Shown: piece by piece, positions 15,048-24,049 of the stretch
Position numbering within the stretch: the stretch's first letter is position 1
Layout of the letters: every line of letters begins with the position of its first letter
Source: an uncultured Cellvibrionales bacterium
Lineage (GTDB): Bacteria; Pseudomonadota; Gammaproteobacteria; Pseudomonadales; UBA7239
Direction: 5' to 3'
DNA length: 38,773 bases
NCBI GenBank assembly: GCA_937864065.1
Contig: CALMIC010000301.1
Coordinates: 1 to 38,773 of the forward strand
The notes under the pieces: generated by a model
The model's input: only the letters and a program-made list of their open reading frames with translations
What the model was told of the DNA's origin: nothing
The model's database searches: none
Position numbers and translations under genes: made by a program

Positions 15048-17570
15048 ATGCAATCACCCGAACAACCGACAGGCCTGACCGCCGCTGCCGCCGCTGCGCG
15101 GCTGGCACAGGACGGCCCCAATGCCTTGCCAGCGCCGCAACAGCGCACCTGGCTGCGCATCCTGCGCGACACCTTGCGCGAACCGATGTTCCTGTTGTTG
15201 TTCGGCGCGGGGGCGTTGTACCTCGCGCTGGGTGACCTGCAGGAAGGCATCGCGCTGTTTGGTTTCGTGTTGGCAACCGTTGGCCTGACGCTGTACCAGG
15301 AAGGGCGCACCGAGAAAGCGATCCAGGCCTTGCGTGAGCTGGCCAGCCCGCGGGCACTGGTGCTGCGCGACGGCCAGGCGGTGCGCATCGCCGGACGCGA
15401 GGTGGTGGTCGGCGATGTGTTGCTGCTGGCGGAAGGGGATAGGGTGCCGGCCGATGCAGTGTTGTTGTCGGCCAATGAGCTGCAAGCTGACGAATCGCTG
15501 CTGACGGGCGAATCGCTGCCTGTCGACAAGCTGGCTGGAGACGTTACCACGGCGCAAGCAGTGCCAGGGGCCGAAGGCCAGTCGTATGTCTACGCCGGCA
15601 CGCTGCTGGTGCGCGGGCAAGGTGTGGCTCAGGTGACGGCGACCGGTGTGCGTAGCGCGATGGGTCGCATTGGCAGCGCACTGGAAACCATCGGCGAATC
15701 GCGCCCCCCGCTGCAACAGCAGACAACCGGATTGGTGCGCAGGCTGGCCCTGCTGGCGGTGTTGCTCAGTGCGGCGCTGGTGGTGCTGTATGTGGGCTTG
15801 CGCGGCGAGTGGGTCGAGGCACTGCTGGCCGGTATCGCCTTGGCCATGGCGATGTTGCCGGAAGAATATGCCGTGGTGCTGACTGTTTTTCCAGCGCTGG
15901 GTGCCTGGCGCCTGTCGCGGCAGCGCGTGCTGACACGCCGTATCGCCGCGATCGAGACACTCGGTGCGACGTCGGTGTTGTGCACCGACAAGACCGGTAC
16001 GCTGACGGAAAACCGCATGACTGTGGCGCAATTGCACAACGGCACCGGGATGCACCGCGTTGACTACCACGACAACGCGGCGTCACTGCCTGAACCATTT
16101 CACGCTCTGGTCGAGTACGCGATCCTTGCGAGCGAAAACAATGCGATCGACCCGATGGAACAGGCATTTCATCGCCTGGGCAAACATTTCCTCGCGGAGA
16201 CAGAACATCTGCACAGCAACTGGCAGCTCGTGCACGAGTACGGCCTGTCACCGGTCTTGCGTGCGATGGCGCATGTCTGGCAGGCGGTCGATAGTGAAGA
16301 CTATGTCGTGGCCGCCAAGGGTGCCCCCGAGGCGATTATCGATCTCTGTCATCTTGAAAGTGCAGAGGCTGGCCGGATTGCCGCAGCGGTCAATGGCATG
16401 GCGGCGGACGGCCTGCGCGTGCTGGCTGTGGCGCAGGCGCGTTTTCGTGGTGATGCATGGCCGCAACAACAGCATGATTTCGACTTCCGCTTCGTCGGCC
16501 TGCTCGGGCTGGATGATCCGCTGCGCAGCGAGATTCCGGCAGCGGTTGCCGAATGCCGCAGTGCCGGTATCCGCGTGCTGATGATCACCGGCGATTACCC
16601 GGCCACCGCCCGTACCATCGCGCAGCGTGCTGGGTTGCCGGCTGGTGACGTGCTGACAGGCGACCAGCTGGCGACACTCGATGACAAGCAGTTGCAACAG
16701 CGCTTGCGCACCGTGCAGGTGTGCGCCCGCATTGCGCCGGAGCAGAAGTTGCACATCGTGCAGGCGCTGAAAGCCGATGGCGAAATCGTGGCGATGACCG
16801 GCGATGGTGTGAACGACGCGCCCGCGCTGAAAGCTGCGCATGTCGGTGTGGCGATGGGCCAGCGCGGCAGCGATGTGGCGCGCGAGGCATCGTCGCTGGT
16901 ATTGCTGGACGACAACTTTGCCTCGATCGTGCGCGCGGTGACGCTGGGCCGGCGCATATTCGACAACCTGCAGAAGTCGATGTCGTACACCCTGTCCGTG
17001 CATGTGCCGATTGCTGGCATGGCACTGTTGCCGGTGCTGTTCGGTTTGCCGGGTTTTCTGTTGCCGATGCACATCGCTTTTCTCGAGCTGGTGCTGGACC
17101 CTGCCTGTTCGCTGGCGTTCGAGAACGAGCCGGCAGAAGATGACCTGATGCAGCGCCCACCGCGCGCGATTGATGCGCCATTGTTCGGTGGTGAGACCTT
17201 GCGCGCGGCGCTGCTGCAGGGCGCGGTGGTACTGCTGGCTGTGTTGGCAGCTTACGCCTGGGGTGTGCATAACATGCCAGCAGAAGTGGCGCGGGCTTTC
17301 GGTTTTGCGCTGTTGGTGTTGAGCAATGTGCTACTGATTTTTTCCCACTCTGCGCAGCGCAAGTCGCTGCTGGCATCGCTGGCCAGTGTGACGCCGATGG
17401 TAGCGGCAGTCGCCAGTGGAACCTGTGCCTTGCTGTTACTGGCGCTGTACCTGCCATTGCCGGCGCGCCTGCTCGGCTTTGCGTTCCTGCCGCCGCCGCT
17501 GTTGCTGGCGGCCGCTGTCATCGCGCTGCTTGCTGTTGCTGCGTCCGGTCTGGTGAGGCGCTTGCGCTGA
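15048..17570 (+). CDS. P2-like P-type cation-transporting ATPase
   Basis: The 840-residue integral membrane pump has all P-type ATPase elements: an N-terminal cation-ATPase domain (about residues 6-35), an actuator with TGES (Thr153 to Ser156), phosphorylation site Asp314 in CTDKTGTLTENRMT, nucleotide-binding KGAPEAI, MITGDYPATART and hinge GDGVNDAPALK (from residue 585). Transmembrane helix 4 carries MLPEEYAVVL (Pro271, Glu272, Glu273), not the PEGL of Ca2+ pumps nor the CPx of heavy-metal pumps. Helix 6 has LELVLDPACS. The ion is therefore uncertain; Ca2+, Mn2+ or Mg2+ are possibilities. The start MQSPEQ gives a normal length and avoids overlap with the lipoprotein gene. It lies 65 nt after that gene and may share the Pho transcript. 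Confidence 0.88.
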   Translation: MQSPEQPTGLTAAAAAARLAQDGPNALPAPQQRTWLRILRDTLREPMFLLLFGAGALYLALGDLQEGIALFGFVLATVGLTLYQEGRTEKAIQALRELASPRALVLRDGQAVRIAGREVVVGDVLLLAEGDRVPADAVLLSANELQADESLLTGESLPVDKLAGDVTTAQAVPGAEGQSYVYAGTLLVRGQGVAQVTATGVRSAMGRIGSALETIGESRPPLQQQTTGLVRRLALLAVLLSAALVVLYVGLRGEWVEALLAGIALAMAMLPEEYAVVLTVFPALGAWRLSRQRVLTRRIAAIETLGATSVLCTDKTGTLTENRMTVAQLHNGTGMHRVDYHDNAASLPEPFHALVEYAILASENNAIDPMEQAFHRLGKHFLAETEHLHSNWQLVHEYGLSPVLRAMAHVWQAVDSEDYVVAAKGAPEAIIDLCHLESAEAGRIAAAVNGMAADGLRVLAVAQARFRGDAWPQQQHDFDFRFVGLLGLDDPLRSEIPAAVAECRSAGIRVLMITGDYPATARTIAQRAGLPAGDVLTGDQLATLDDKQLQQRLRTVQVCARIAPEQKLHIVQALKADGEIVAMTGDGVNDAPALKAAHVGVAMGQRGSDVAREASSLVLLDDNFASIVRAVTLGRRIFDNLQKSMSYTLSVHVPIAGMALLPVLFGLPGFLLPMHIAFLELVLDPACSLAFENEPAEDDLMQRPPRAIDAPLFGGETLRAALLQGAVVLLAVLAAYAWGVHNMPAEVARAFGFALLVLSNVLLIFSHSAQRKSLLASLASVTPMVAAVASGTCALLLLALYLPLPARLLGFAFLPPPLLLAAAVIALLAVAASGLVRRLR

Positions 17571-17579
17571 GCCAGCCGC

Positions 17580-18428
17580 TCACGCGCGCGAACCGAGCCA
17601 CGCTCCCGCGGAAGTCAGCAGCAAACCGGTCACCAGCAGCCACGAAAACGGTTCGCCCAACACCAGCACTGCGCCGAGGCCGGCGACGGCGGGCACGGTC
17701 GCCATTACCGCACCCAGCCGTGCGGGGCCAAGCCTGGCCATTGCCTGCATGAAGGTCAGCATCGCGACGATCACCACCAGTACGCCATGGAAAACACCTT
17801 GCACGATCAGCGTCGTCCACGAGGCATCCGGCAACCCTTTCGGCAACAGCAGTGCATACACCGGCAGGTACAGCAGCGCAGACAGCAGCGCGACACCGAT
17901 CGTGATATCCCACGGCCTGAACGCCCAGCGTTTTACCAGCACGGTGTACAAGGCCCACAACGCCGACGCAGTGACCAGCAGCAAGTCGCCCGGCCAGCTG
18001 TCTTGCAAGCCGGCGAGGCTGTAGCGCGCCAGACACAACACGCCGAGCCCGATCACACCGAGTGCCAGCCAGCGCGCGCGGCTGGGGATTTCATGCAGCA
18101 CGGCCCACGCCATCAGCGTGACAAAGAACGGCAGGATGCCGGATAACAGCACGGCACCATGCGAAGCGGGAGAAAACCGGAACGCGGAATACACGCACAG
18201 TGCATAGCCGATGCCGCCACTGGCCACCAGCGCCAGCATGCGCCGGTTGAACAGCGGCACCCGGTGCCAGAACAGCCACGCCGGCAGCAGGAAAATCGCC
18301 GCTACGCCGAAGCGAAGCGCGGTCAGGTCATAACCGTTCAGGCCATGGTGGCCGGCGAGGCGCGCCAGCAAGACAAAACCGGCCCAGACAGCGACAGTCG
18401 CTGCGCCGTACAGATAGCCGCTGTTCAT
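17580..18428 (-). CDS. EamA/DMT family transporter
   Basis: The 282-residue protein has ten hydrophobic spans arranged as two five-helix EamA repeats. The first contains YDLTALRFGVAAIFLLP, and the second contains a WALYTVLVKRW helix and VPAVAGLGAVLVLGEPFSW, a typical EamA end motif. Family members export amino acids, metabolites or drugs across the inner membrane; the substrate cannot be predicted. Its ATG overlaps the stop of the upstream formate/nitrite-family gene (ATGA), so the two form an operon. It converges with the P-type ATPase gene, with only 9 nt between stops. Confidence 0.9.
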   Translation of the reverse strand: MNSGYLYGAATVAVWAGFVLLARLAGHHGLNGYDLTALRFGVAAIFLLPAWLFWHRVPLFNRRMLALVASGGIGYALCVYSAFRFSPASHGAVLLSGILPFFVTLMAWAVLHEIPSRARWLALGVIGLGVLCLARYSLAGLQDSWPGDLLLVTASALWALYTVLVKRWAFRPWDITIGVALLSALLYLPVYALLLPKGLPDASWTTLIVQGVFHGVLVVIVAMLTFMQAMARLGPARLGAVMATVPAVAGLGAVLVLGEPFSWLLVTGLLLTSAGAWLGSRA

Positions 18429-19246
18429 GATCCCGGCGTCGCGCGGCGATAGATGACGTGATAGACCATGCCGACCAGCACGCCGCCACCGAGCAGGTTG
18501 CCGAGAATCACCGGCACGATGTTGTGCAGGAAGCCGGCGATGCTGATCGCGTCATAGCCGGCAACACCGCCGTGCAGCTTGATCATCCACGCAAGCGGGA
18601 TGAAATAGAAATTCGCCACGCTGTGTTCGAGCCCGGCCGCGACAAATGCCGAAATCGGGAACACGATGGCCACGGCCTTGTCTGTCACGCTGCGCCCTGC
18701 CATCGCCATCCACACCGCGAGGCAGACCAGCACGTTGCACAGCGCGCCGCGCAATAGCGCCTGCAGGAAAGGCAGCTGGCATTTGGCATTGGCAATGTTC
18801 AGGTATTGCTCGGCAATATGGCCGTCGTTCATTGCCGTATGGCCCGAAAGGAACACCAACAGCGCCAGGCCAGCCGCACCGACAAAATTGGAGCAGCAGA
18901 CGATCACCCAGTTGCGCAGCAGTTCGCGCGTGGTGATGCGCCCGTCGGCCCAGGCCATCGCCAGCAAGTTGTTGCCGGTGAACAGTTCCGCGCCGGCGAC
19001 AATCACCAGCAGCAGGCCGAGTGAGAACACCAGGCCGCCCAGCACGCGGCTGGCAGCAAAAGGCAACGAGGCATCGGAAGTGACGACGGTGAAATACAGT
19101 GAGCCCCAGCCAATGAACGCACCGGCCAGCAATCCCAGCATCGCCATCGACAGGAAGGGCAGACGGGCTTTCTTGACGCCGACGCTCTCGATTTTCTCGG
19201 CAATCTCGGCGGGAGAATAGGCGTCGGAACCGAACAGGGCGGGCAT
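18425..19246 (-). CDS. Formate/nitrite transporter (FNT) family channel
   Basis: The product is a 273-residue six-span inner-membrane protein of the FocA/NirC family, pentameric channels for formate, nitrite, hydrosulfide or related monovalent anions. Family motifs include LFTGNNLLAMAWADGRIT, VCCSNFVGAAGLALLVF, GALCNVLVCLAVWMAM and GLEHSVANFYFIPLAW. The LFTGN segment corresponds to the half-helix that shapes the pore. The start MPALFGSDAY is preferred over a longer frame because GGAG lies about 7 nt upstream and the length then matches the family. Substrate choice between FocA and NirC types is not clear, and no formate or nitrite enzymes are next to it. Confidence 0.9.
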   Translation of the reverse strand: MPALFGSDAYSPAEIAEKIESVGVKKARLPFLSMAMLGLLAGAFIGWGSLYFTVVTSDASLPFAASRVLGGLVFSLGLLLVIVAGAELFTGNNLLAMAWADGRITTRELLRNWVIVCCSNFVGAAGLALLVFLSGHTAMNDGHIAEQYLNIANAKCQLPFLQALLRGALCNVLVCLAVWMAMAGRSVTDKAVAIVFPISAFVAAGLEHSVANFYFIPLAWMIKLHGGVAGYDAISIAGFLHNIVPVILGNLLGGGVLVGMVYHVIYRRATPGS

Positions 19247-19347
19247 GGTTTTTCTCCGGCGGGCAGGCTTGTCAAATGGCGGCGCGTGGCTATAGTGCCG
19301 CACTATATAACACGCAGGTAAAACCGTAACACGGAGGTCACGACGTC

Positions 19348-20373
19348 ATGTTCGCATGGAAGATGCAATCCCTGGTCTGGTTGTTTCTCCCAGAAAGCCG
19401 GGATATCAATTTTTCGCTGTTGTTGCTGGCCCTGTTGTTGGGGTTTTGCGCATTGCTGTTTGCGGCGGGAAGGTGGCTGCGGCGCCCAGGCTGGTCGCGT
19501 AGCGCGCTAGTGCTGGGCTTCGCCGTGCTGTGCATATCGGCGGTGATGTATCTGATGCGCCCTCACTGGCTGGAAGTGGCGATGCGGCCGGTGGTGCCGA
19601 TGCCTGCGCTGTCGCCGTTGCAGTGGCAGCAGCCCGCGCCGGGGCTGGAAACGGCAGAGACTGTCCTCAGTGTCGACGGTGTTGCCGTCGACCGCATGGT
19701 GCTGGTGCGGCTAGACCCGCAGCAATACCGGCTTTCTGTGCACTGGGATCCTGCCGGCAGCAAGACAGCCGAGCAGTGGCAGGCGGCGCTGGGCGCCGCC
19801 GTGGTCGTCAATGGCAGTTATTTTGCACAGGATTTCACCCCGCTGACGCCCTTGCGCCACGCCGGTGAACACTACGGGCCGCTGCAATATTCCTCGGACC
19901 ATGGTGCGCTGGTGCTCAACGGCCTGCAGCCGGCCATCATCGACCTGAAAGGCCGCGATGTCGACGCGGCGATTGCGCCGTTTGCCGACGCTATGGTCTC
20001 CTACCCCTTGCTCATTGATGCCGATGGCAGGAATCGCGCCACCGAGAGCCGGCACTGGCTGGCGGCGCGCAATTTTGTAGCGCTCGATCGGGCGGGCAGG
20101 GTGATCCTCGGTTCGACCGAAACCGGCTTCTTCACGATTTACCGCCTCGGTGAATTCTTGCGCCAGGCGCCGCTTGATCTCCAGTTGGCACTGAACCTCG
20201 ATGGCGGGCCGCTGGTCAGCCAGGTCGTCAAGGCAGGCACCTTCGAACGCCGTTTCCACGGCACGGCGGAGATCAGCAATGGCCATGACATCCTGCGGGT
20301 ATTCTGGCATCCGCTGTTCAAGACGCACTGGACCCTGCCGATTGTGCTGGCGGCAGTGCCAGTGCAGCGCTGA
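19348..20373 (+). CDS. Membrane-anchored phosphodiester glycosidase (NAGPA-like) domain protein
   Basis: The 341-residue protein has two N-terminal hydrophobic helices (about residues 22-41 and 51-69), then an extracytoplasmic domain like PF09992. That family is related to the mammalian enzyme that uncovers mannose-6-phosphate by removing N-acetylglucosamine. Family landmarks are AAVVVNGSYF, a central block ending GRVILGSTETGFFTIYRL, and LALNLDGGPLVSQV containing the conserved Asp-Gly-Gly. Bacterial members are believed to cleave sugar phosphodiesters in the envelope, but few have been tested. GGAGG lies about 12 nt before the ATG. It faces the feo operon tail to tail, with 5 nt between the stops. 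Confidence 0.85.
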   Translation: MFAWKMQSLVWLFLPESRDINFSLLLLALLLGFCALLFAAGRWLRRPGWSRSALVLGFAVLCISAVMYLMRPHWLEVAMRPVVPMPALSPLQWQQPAPGLETAETVLSVDGVAVDRMVLVRLDPQQYRLSVHWDPAGSKTAEQWQAALGAAVVVNGSYFAQDFTPLTPLRHAGEHYGPLQYSSDHGALVLNGLQPAIIDLKGRDVDAAIAPFADAMVSYPLLIDADGRNRATESRHWLAARNFVALDRAGRVILGSTETGFFTIYRLGEFLRQAPLDLQLALNLDGGPLVSQVVKAGTFERRFHGTAEISNGHDILRVFWHPLFKTHWTLPIVLAAVPVQR

Positions 20374-20378
20374 AGCTG

Positions 20379-20525
20379 TCAGGTGTCTCGCCCGGCGCAG
20401 GACTTGTCCTTGTCACCGCAACCCTGGCAGCCGCCACAGCCCGGCTGGCGCCGGAACAGGTAGCGCCGCAGCACGAACAATAGCGCGAGGAGTACGCAAA
20501 TGCCGACAATCAGTTCCTGCCACAT
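20379..20525 (-). CDS. FeoB-associated Cys-rich membrane protein
   Basis: The 48-residue ORF has a hydrophobic helix (about residues 5-19, LIVGICVLLALLFVL), then a basic turn (RRYLFRR) and a compact cysteine cluster, CGGCQGCGDKDKSC. This is the pattern of the FeoB-associated Cys-rich family (PF12669), found after feoB in many bacteria in place of FeoC. Its start lies 10 nt after the feoB stop. The cysteines may bind iron or act as a redox element, but the function is not established. The frame is open further upstream inside feoB, but only this short tail is coding-like. Confidence 0.85.
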   Translation of the reverse strand: MWQELIVGICVLLALLFVLRRYLFRRQPGCGGCQGCGDKDKSCAGRDT

Positions 20526-20535
20526 CGCGCTCACC

Positions 20536-22389
20536 TCACAGCAACCATAAGGCGATCCGGTAGACCAGCCACGCTGCCGCATAGGCGAGCGCAAACAGGT
20601 AGCCGGTGAAGAAAGCTGTGGCAGCCAGCGAGTTGGTTTCGCGCCGAACCACGGCAATGGTCGAGATGCACTGCGGCGCGTAGACAAACCACGCGAGGTA
20701 GGCGAGCGCCACAGGCAGGCTCCAGTCTGTGGCGAGCAGTGTGCCCAGAGTCGCATCCAGCTGCTCGCCGCCCACGGCATAGACCGTGGCGAGCGCGCTG
20801 ACGGCCACCTCGCGCGCCGCCATCGCCGGTATCAGCGCAATACACATCTGCCAGTTGAAACCGAGCGGTCCAAACAGGGGTTGCATCCAGTGGCCGAGCT
20901 GGCCGGCATAGCTGTATTCAATGGCGGCGCGCGTGGCATCCACCGGCGCTGCCGGGTAACTGGCAAGGAACCATAGCAGCACGGACAGCGCTAGGATGAT
21001 GGTTCCGACACGGTAGACAAAGATCATCGTGCGTTCTCGCAAACCGAGGTACACGTGGTAAGGCATGGGCCAGCGGTAGCTCGGCAATTCCAGCAACAGC
21101 GGGAATTCCTCGCGCGCAGCACGCCGGCGCAGCATGAAGGCGACCACGGCGGCACTGACGATGCCGGCGATATACAGCGCGAATAGTGTCAGCCCTTGCA
21201 GGTTCAGGAAACCGAGAATAGTGCGGCGAGGGATAAAGGCCGCAATGATCAGGGCATACACCGGCAATCGCGCCGAGCAGGTCATCAGCGGCGCCGTCAT
21301 GATCGTGATGAAGCGTTCGCGCGGGTCCTGGATGGTGCGTGTCGCCATCACGCCGGGGACTGCGCAGGCAAAACTTGACAGCATCGGGATGAAGGAGCGG
21401 CCGGACAGGCCGACCGCACGCATCGGTCGGTCAAGCAGGAAAGCGGCGCGCGGCAGGTAGCCGCTGTCTTCCAGCACCAGGATGAACAGAAAGAGGAAAA
21501 TGATCTGCGGCAGGAACACCAGCACGCCGCCGGTGCCGGCGATAACGCCGTTGACGAGGAAATCCTTCAGGATGCCTGCGGGCAAATGGCTGCCAAGCCA
21601 GTCGCCAGCCAGTGTGACGCCGGCATCAATCACATCCACCAGTGGTGCGGCCCAGGCAAACACGGCCTGGAACGTCAACAGCAGCACGCTGAGCAGCACC
21701 AGCCAACCCAGCAGGGGATGCATGACGATGCTGTCGAGCGTGTCTTGCCACGCCGGGGCGCTGGCCGGTTGTGTGACGAAATCGCGCAACAGGTTCTCGA
21801 TCCGGCTGTACAGCGCCTCGACCGATTCCTCACGCGCCAGTTGGTCGCTGCGCATCGGCGTGGCCGGTGACGGTGGCGCACTGGCAAAACGCTGCAGTTC
21901 AGCCAGCACCTCATCGACCCCGCCGCGCTGGATCGCTACGCTTTCCACTACCGGCAGGCCGATGGCGCGCGCCAGGCCGGCATCGTCAATGGTGATGCCG
22001 CGCTGGCGGGCCGCATCCATCTGGTTCAGCACCAGCAGCATCGGCCGCTGCAATGCTTTCAGTTCCAGTACCAGCCGCAGGCCGAGCCGCAGGTTGGTGG
22101 CATCGACCACGGCGACCAGCACATCCGGCACAGCTTCGCCGACAAACTGGCCGAGGATGATATCGCGGGCGACCTGTTCGTCGGGGGAGGTCACATGCAG
22201 GCTGTAGGTGCCGGGCAGGTCGACCAGCTCGGCGCGCCGGCCCAGCCCGGCAATCTCGCCCGCCCGCCGCTCGACAGTGACGCCGGGATAGTTGGCCACC
22301 TTGGCGCGGGCGCCGGTCAGGCGGTTGAACAGCGAGGTCTTGCCGCAGTTCGGGTTGCCGACCAGCGCGAACCGGATCGGTGTGTTCAT
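20536..22389 (-). CDS. feoB: Ferrous iron transport GTPase FeoB
   Basis: The 617-residue inner-membrane Fe2+ transporter has an N-terminal G domain. G1 is GNPNCGKTS (residues 11-19), the switch contains NYPGVTVERRAG, G3 is DLPGTYSL and G4 is LNQMD. A GDI-like helical linker follows. The membrane part has two Gate domains (for example FLPQIIFLFLFILVLEDSGYLPRAAFL and SFACAVPGVMATRTI with its conserved Cys) and the FeoB core. It is shorter than the 773-residue E. coli protein, chiefly by lacking the long C-terminal extension, as is common in other bacteria. Its ATG overlaps the feoA stop (ATGA). Confidence 0.97.
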   Translation of the reverse strand: MNTPIRFALVGNPNCGKTSLFNRLTGARAKVANYPGVTVERRAGEIAGLGRRAELVDLPGTYSLHVTSPDEQVARDIILGQFVGEAVPDVLVAVVDATNLRLGLRLVLELKALQRPMLLVLNQMDAARQRGITIDDAGLARAIGLPVVESVAIQRGGVDEVLAELQRFASAPPSPATPMRSDQLAREESVEALYSRIENLLRDFVTQPASAPAWQDTLDSIVMHPLLGWLVLLSVLLLTFQAVFAWAAPLVDVIDAGVTLAGDWLGSHLPAGILKDFLVNGVIAGTGGVLVFLPQIIFLFLFILVLEDSGYLPRAAFLLDRPMRAVGLSGRSFIPMLSSFACAVPGVMATRTIQDPRERFITIMTAPLMTCSARLPVYALIIAAFIPRRTILGFLNLQGLTLFALYIAGIVSAAVVAFMLRRRAAREEFPLLLELPSYRWPMPYHVYLGLRERTMIFVYRVGTIILALSVLLWFLASYPAAPVDATRAAIEYSYAGQLGHWMQPLFGPLGFNWQMCIALIPAMAAREVAVSALATVYAVGGEQLDATLGTLLATDWSLPVALAYLAWFVYAPQCISTIAVVRRETNSLAATAFFTGYLFALAYAAAWLVYRIALWLL

Positions 22390-22658
22390 GCGTCCACCGG
22401 TTGCACGAGCACCTTGGCGGCCTCCGTGCTGCGCAGGGCGAACTTGGTGCCGTTGACCTGCACGGCCAGCGGGTCGCGGCCCAGCAGGCCGAAGCCGATC
22501 ACGGTCACCCGATTACCGGGCAGGAATCCCAGCTCCTTCAGCCGCATCGTGACCGGGCCGTCCTGTGCACCGAAGCGCGGCTGCGGCAGCAGGGTCACGA
22601 TCTGGAAGCAGCGGCGCTTGTCGCACTGGTCCAGTGTCAGGGTCTCGGTGGCGGGCAT
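22386..22658 (-). CDS. feoA: Ferrous iron transport protein FeoA
   Basis: The 90-residue SH3-like FeoA domain protein is thought to interact with FeoB at the cytoplasmic face and modulate its activity. The family core RLKELGFLPGNRVTVIGFGLLGRDPLAVQVNGTKFALR is present, ending in a short tail. An N-terminal segment with two cysteines (DQCDKRRCFQI) precedes it. The start at MPATETLTL is the first Met giving a FeoA-sized product; the same frame stays open far upstream but is not coding-like there. The 147-bp gap to divergent coq7 should hold the feo promoter. Only a weak, imperfect Fur-like stretch was seen near 22674-22697. Confidence 0.92.
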   Translation of the reverse strand: MPATETLTLDQCDKRRCFQIVTLLPQPRFGAQDGPVTMRLKELGFLPGNRVTVIGFGLLGRDPLAVQVNGTKFALRSTEAAKVLVQPVDA

Positions 22659-22805
22659 GGCGGCATGGATGAGATCGATTATCGCCAATGATAGGGGATT
22701 GCCGGCGCTGCCGTCCAAGAATCCGCTTGCTGCAGGGTTGATGCAGCGCAACAGCAAACCGACTAACATTCCAGTCATGGCCAAACAGCTTTTGCAGGCA
22801 AGACG

Positions 22806-23462
22806 ATGTCGCACTACACCACCGGTCGCCAGTTGAGCGGCCTGGACCATGCCCTGATGACAGCAGACCGCGCCCTGCGCACGCTGACCGGCAACACGCA
22901 ACCCGCCCTGCGCCAGTCGCCGGCGCGGGCGGAGCCGGAGTGTTCGCTCACGGCCGACGAGCGCAAGCTGTCCCGCGGCCTGATGCGCGTCAACCACACC
23001 GGCGAGGTGTGCGCCCAGGCCTTGTACCAGGGCCAGGCGCTGACGGCCCGCTTGCCGGAGGTGCGCGCCGAAATGGAGCGCGCTGCCGACGAGGAAATCG
23101 ATCATCTCGCCTGGTGCGAGGAGCGCGTGAAACAACTGGGTGGCCATCTGTCGCTGCTGAACCCGTTGTGGTACGGCATGTCTTTCGGCCTGGGAGCAGC
23201 CGCCGGGCTGGTGGGTGACAAGGTCAGTCTCGGTTTTGTGTCCGCGATTGAAGACCAGGTCTGCGAACACCTTGAAGAGCACTTGCAAACGCTGCCGGTG
23301 CATGACGACAAAAGCCGTGCGATTGTCGCGACAATGCTCGAGGACGAAGCGCGCCACAGCCACACGGCACTGGCTGCCGGTGGCGTCCAGTTCCCGCTGC
23401 CGGTCAAGCGTGGCATGACGCTGGTGTCACGTATCATGACGCGCACCAGTCGTTACATCTGA
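22806..23462 (+). CDS. coq7: Demethoxyubiquinone hydroxylase Coq7
   Basis: The 218-residue di-iron monooxygenase hydroxylates 2-octaprenyl-3-methyl-6-methoxy-1,4-benzoquinol in ubiquinone synthesis, using O2, at the membrane. Di-iron ligand motifs are intact: [42 protein letters not shown] and [11 protein letters not shown]. The length and the C-terminal membrane-associated stretch ([16 protein letters not shown]) match proteobacterial Coq7. The presence of this oxygen-dependent step is evidence for aerobic metabolism. It is divergent from the feo operon. Confidence 0.96.
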   Translation: MSHYTTGRQLSGLDHALMTADRALRTLTGNTQPALRQSPARAEPECSLTADERKLSRGLMRVNHTGEVCAQALYQGQALTARLPEVRAEMERAADEEIDHLAWCEERVKQLGGHLSLLNPLWYGMSFGLGAAAGLVGDKVSLGFVSAIEDQVCEHLEEHLQTLPVHDDKSRAIVATMLEDEARHSHTALAAGGVQFPLPVKRGMTLVSRIMTRTSRYI

Positions 23463-23528
23463 GTAACACCCCTCCATAAAAAATAATAACGATCAGGACG
23501 GCCAACCTTTTAGTTGGAGAAGGAATCG

Positions 23529-24049
23529 ATGAAGATCAGCCAGTGGTTTGATCGCCTGGTTGGCAAGTGCCTATGCCGCTGACCAGGAGATCCTCTACAA
23601 GGCCCGTATCCTGGTGGCCTCGTCATTGCTGCTCATGATGGGTGGCTATCTCTACATCCTCCGGTTACTGAAATTTCGAGTCGATCAATCACCGGCTGAA
23701 ATTCGAGCGGGATGCCGAAAGGGATCGCTATGCCTACCTTGCCGCACACGATCCGCTGATAGGGCTGGCCAATCGCAGCATGTTTGACGCACAGCTGACG
23801 CGTGCACTGGCGAGCAGTGATCGTAACAAGAACATTGTCGGTTTGATGATTATCGACCTGGATGGTTTCAAGCCGGTGAACGATACGCTGGGCCATGACG
23901 CGGGCGATCTTGTGTTGCGCACGATTGCCGCAAGGTTGCGTGCCTTGCTGCGCAAGGAAGCAGCCCAATGGCTACCGGATCTTTTCTGCGGAAATGGACC
24001 CGGCCCCTGCCTGAGGCGGGTGGTTACAACTTGCCTTTGGCTGTGTTGA
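23529..24049 (+). pseudogene. Decayed diguanylate cyclase (GGDEF) gene fragment
   Basis: After a good ribosome-binding site (GGAGAAGG), an ATG opens a frame (MKISQWFDRL) that stops after 17 codons. The reading continues one frame over as LIAWLASAYAADQE and a membrane span, LVASSLLLMMGGYLYILRLLKF. At 23674-23676 an extra T in AAATTTCGAG shifts the frame again. In the third frame one reads RYAYLAAHDPLIGLANRSMFD and IDLDGFKPVNDTLGHDAGDLVL, the N-terminal half of a GGDEF domain including the metal-binding DLDGFK. Homology ends just after RALLRKEA, before the GGDEF loop, and the tail is unrelated and overlaps the next gene's 3' end. Two frameshifts plus a lost active site mean it cannot make c-di-GMP. 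Confidence 0.85.

Noticed and set aside
15054-16070. Long antisense ORF opposite the P-type ATPase
   Set aside because: The opposite strand encodes unmistakable ATPase motifs, and the antisense product is Gln/His/Arg-rich without structure.
22674-22697. Possible Fur box upstream of feoA (GATTATCGCCAATGATAGG-like)
   Set aside because: It matches the 19-bp Fur consensus poorly and is not a clear palindrome, so it is not called as a feature.
22659-23363. Upstream extension of the feoA reading frame
   Set aside because: The open frame overlaps coq7 on the other strand and has no coding-like character; the FeoA domain fits from MPATETL only.
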